Shown here one piece after another: positions 63,006 through 64,000 of a stretch of DNA of 64,000 nt (positions within the stretch are counted from its first letter, which is position 1; each line of letters starts with the position of its first letter). A program made the translations under genes and the position numbers. The notes beneath the pieces are model-generated. The model saw only the letters and a list, made by a program, of their open reading frames with translations, did not search any database and was not told the DNA's origin. Source of the DNA: Streptosporangium sp. NBC_01495 (lineage in GTDB: Bacteria; Actinomycetota; Actinomycetes; Streptosporangiales; Streptosporangiaceae); assembly GCF_036250735.1 (NCBI RefSeq), contig NZ_CP109430.1, forward strand, positions 3,658,001 through 3,722,000, read 5' to 3'.

Positions 63006-63916
63006 TCGCCGCGGACGACGTCTCCACCATCCTGTCCAGCGGGGTACGGCTCACCGTGCCCCTGGCCTTCGCGGCGTGCGGGGAGTATCTCGCCGAGCGG
63101 GCCGGTGCCATGAACATCTCCGTCGAGGCGATGATGCTGGGCGCCGCGTTCGGCTCCGTCGCCACGGCCAGCGCCACCGGCAGTGCCGCCATCGGACTGG
63201 CCGCCGGTGTGCTGATCGGGCTCCTGACCGGTCTCGTCCACGGCAACCTCTCCCACCGGCTGGAGATCAACACCTTTGTGGTCGGCCTGGTGCTCAACGC
63301 CCTCGTCCTCGGGCTGACCGGCTATCTGATCACGATCGGTGACTTCGACTCCCACCAGGTGGCGCAGGTCAGTGTTCCCTGGCTGCGCGACATCCCGCTG
63401 ATCGGGCCCCCGCTGTTCGTCGAGCGCTGGCCGGTCTACCTGCTGGTCGTCATCATCCCGCTGACCTGGTGGCTGGTCGAGCGCAGCAGGTGGGGCCTGG
63501 AGCTGCGGGCGGTCGGCGAGCGGCCGCAGGCCGCCGACGTCACCGGCATCCGGGTCAACGCGCGCCGCCGCCAGGCCCTGCTGTGGTGCGGTGCGTTGGC
63601 CGGGCTGGGCGGCGCGTACCTCGCGGTCGGCGAAGTCGGCTCGTTCAACCAGAACATGACGGCCGGACGTGGGTACATCGTCATCGCGGCGGTGATTTTC
63701 GGCGGCTGGCGGCTGGGACGCACCCTGCTCGGCTGCGTGATCTTCGGCCTGGCCGACGCCATGCGCCTGGCGCTGCCCGCGCTGGGCCTGACGCTGAACT
63801 CGCAACTGCTCATAGTGGCGCCGTACCTGCTCGCCCTGCTCGCGATGCTGCTTTTCACGAACCGGCGCCGCGAGCCGGGGGCGCTGGGACGGCCCTTCGA
63901 ACGGGGCTCCACCTGA
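63002..63916 (+). CDS. ABC transporter permease (nucleoside/BMP type)
   Basis: A 304-residue partner permease (NupQ-like) with about 8-9 TM helices: RLTVPLAFAACGEYLAERAGAMNISVEAMMLGAAF near the N-terminus and GTLLGCVIFGLADAMRL-like (GRTLLGCVIFGLADAMRL) in the C-terminal half. GTG 63002 overlaps the preceding stop. It completes a four-gene importer of binding protein, double ATPase and two permeases. Confidence 0.93.
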   Translation: MIAADDVSTILSSGVRLTVPLAFAACGEYLAERAGAMNISVEAMMLGAAFGSVATASATGSAAIGLAAGVLIGLLTGLVHGNLSHRLEINTFVVGLVLNALVLGLTGYLITIGDFDSHQVAQVSVPWLRDIPLIGPPLFVERWPVYLLVVIIPLTWWLVERSRWGLELRAVGERPQAADVTGIRVNARRRQALLWCGALAGLGGAYLAVGEVGSFNQNMTAGRGYIVIAAVIFGGWRLGRTLLGCVIFGLADAMRLALPALGLTLNSQLLIVAPYLLALLAMLLFTNRRREPGALGRPFERGST

Positions 63917-63957
63917 GGCTCCCGGAGACCGAGGGGGGGAGGAAGTGGAGGATCTTC

Positions 63958-64000
63958 ATGAGTGATCTGACCCGGGCACGGTGGACGCACGTCGCCCTGC
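63958..64000 (+). CDS. Start of next gene, cut by window end
   Basis: ATG 63958 is preceded by AGGAAGTGGAGGATC. Fourteen codons are visible (MSDLTRARWTHVAL). The beginning is compatible with creatininase-family amidohydrolases that often follow such importers, but too little is visible to decide. Likely cotranscribed with the importer, 41 bp downstream. Confidence 0.4.
   Translation, partial: MSDLTRARWTHVAL

Overview
The window is GC-rich (roughly 70 %) DNA with strong third-position GC bias, many GTG starts, ATGA/GTGA overlaps between cotranscribed genes and several probable leaderless genes. Together with lipoprotein-type sugar ABC importers lacking their own ATPases, ECF sigma/DGPF pairs and LuxR-type regulators with N-terminal ATPase domains, this points to a filamentous actinomycete chromosome. 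Gene content resembles Streptosporangiales-type genomes, but the genus is inference. No phage, plasmid or biosynthetic cluster was seen.

Layout. 1-6.4 kb: end of a beta-propeller protein, a secreted alginate-lyase-family enzyme, a MerR/aldo-keto reductase divergon, and a NarL-type two-component system with a small membrane protein next to it. 7.3-15.1 kb: an apparent sugar-acid locus on the plus strand (NAD-dependent dehydrogenase, ManD/RspA-type dehydratase, an unusual one-polypeptide TetR-LacI regulator, and a sugar-binding protein with two permeases). 15.2-17.2 kb: secreted amidase and a small zinc-ribbon protein. 17.2-24 kb: a second LacI-controlled sugar importer divergent from a glycogen-debranching-type glycosidase, with three LacI-like operators about 30 bp apart in the shared promoter region. 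24.2-28 kb: dienelactone hydrolase and a large LuxR regulator.

28.2-44.5 kb is the most coherent block: a selenocysteine-containing formate dehydrogenase (in-frame UGA at 28788-28790 followed by a bSECIS-like hairpin with a GGTCT loop), its Fe-S and NrfD-like subunits, and the complete bacterial selenocysteine machinery: selD, tRNA-Sec (selC), selA and selB. Between selC and selA lies a 3.6-kb AraC-VOC-UvrA-like segment whose far end is a decayed copy of the 3' half of tRNA-Sec. This looks like insertion at the tRNA 3' end. An ECF sigma factor/DGPF protein pair and a mycothiol-type enzyme lie between the FDH operon and selD.

44.5-53.7 kb is accessory-like: a MarR fragment, flavin monooxygenase, nucleotide-sugar-type epimerase, GbsR/MarR regulator, hydrolase, a KimA-like potassium importer and a TrkA-type protein, ending in an ABC ATPase pseudogene broken against an IS3-family remnant. 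53.7-64 kb: glutathione-independent formaldehyde dehydrogenase (its product could feed formate to the FDH), an APC permease/nitrilase pair divergent from a GntR regulator, an L7/L12-like membrane protein, and a BMP-type nucleoside ABC importer running to the window edge.

Short tandem repeats recur throughout, both in interdomain linkers in multiples of 3 bp and at gene 3' ends.
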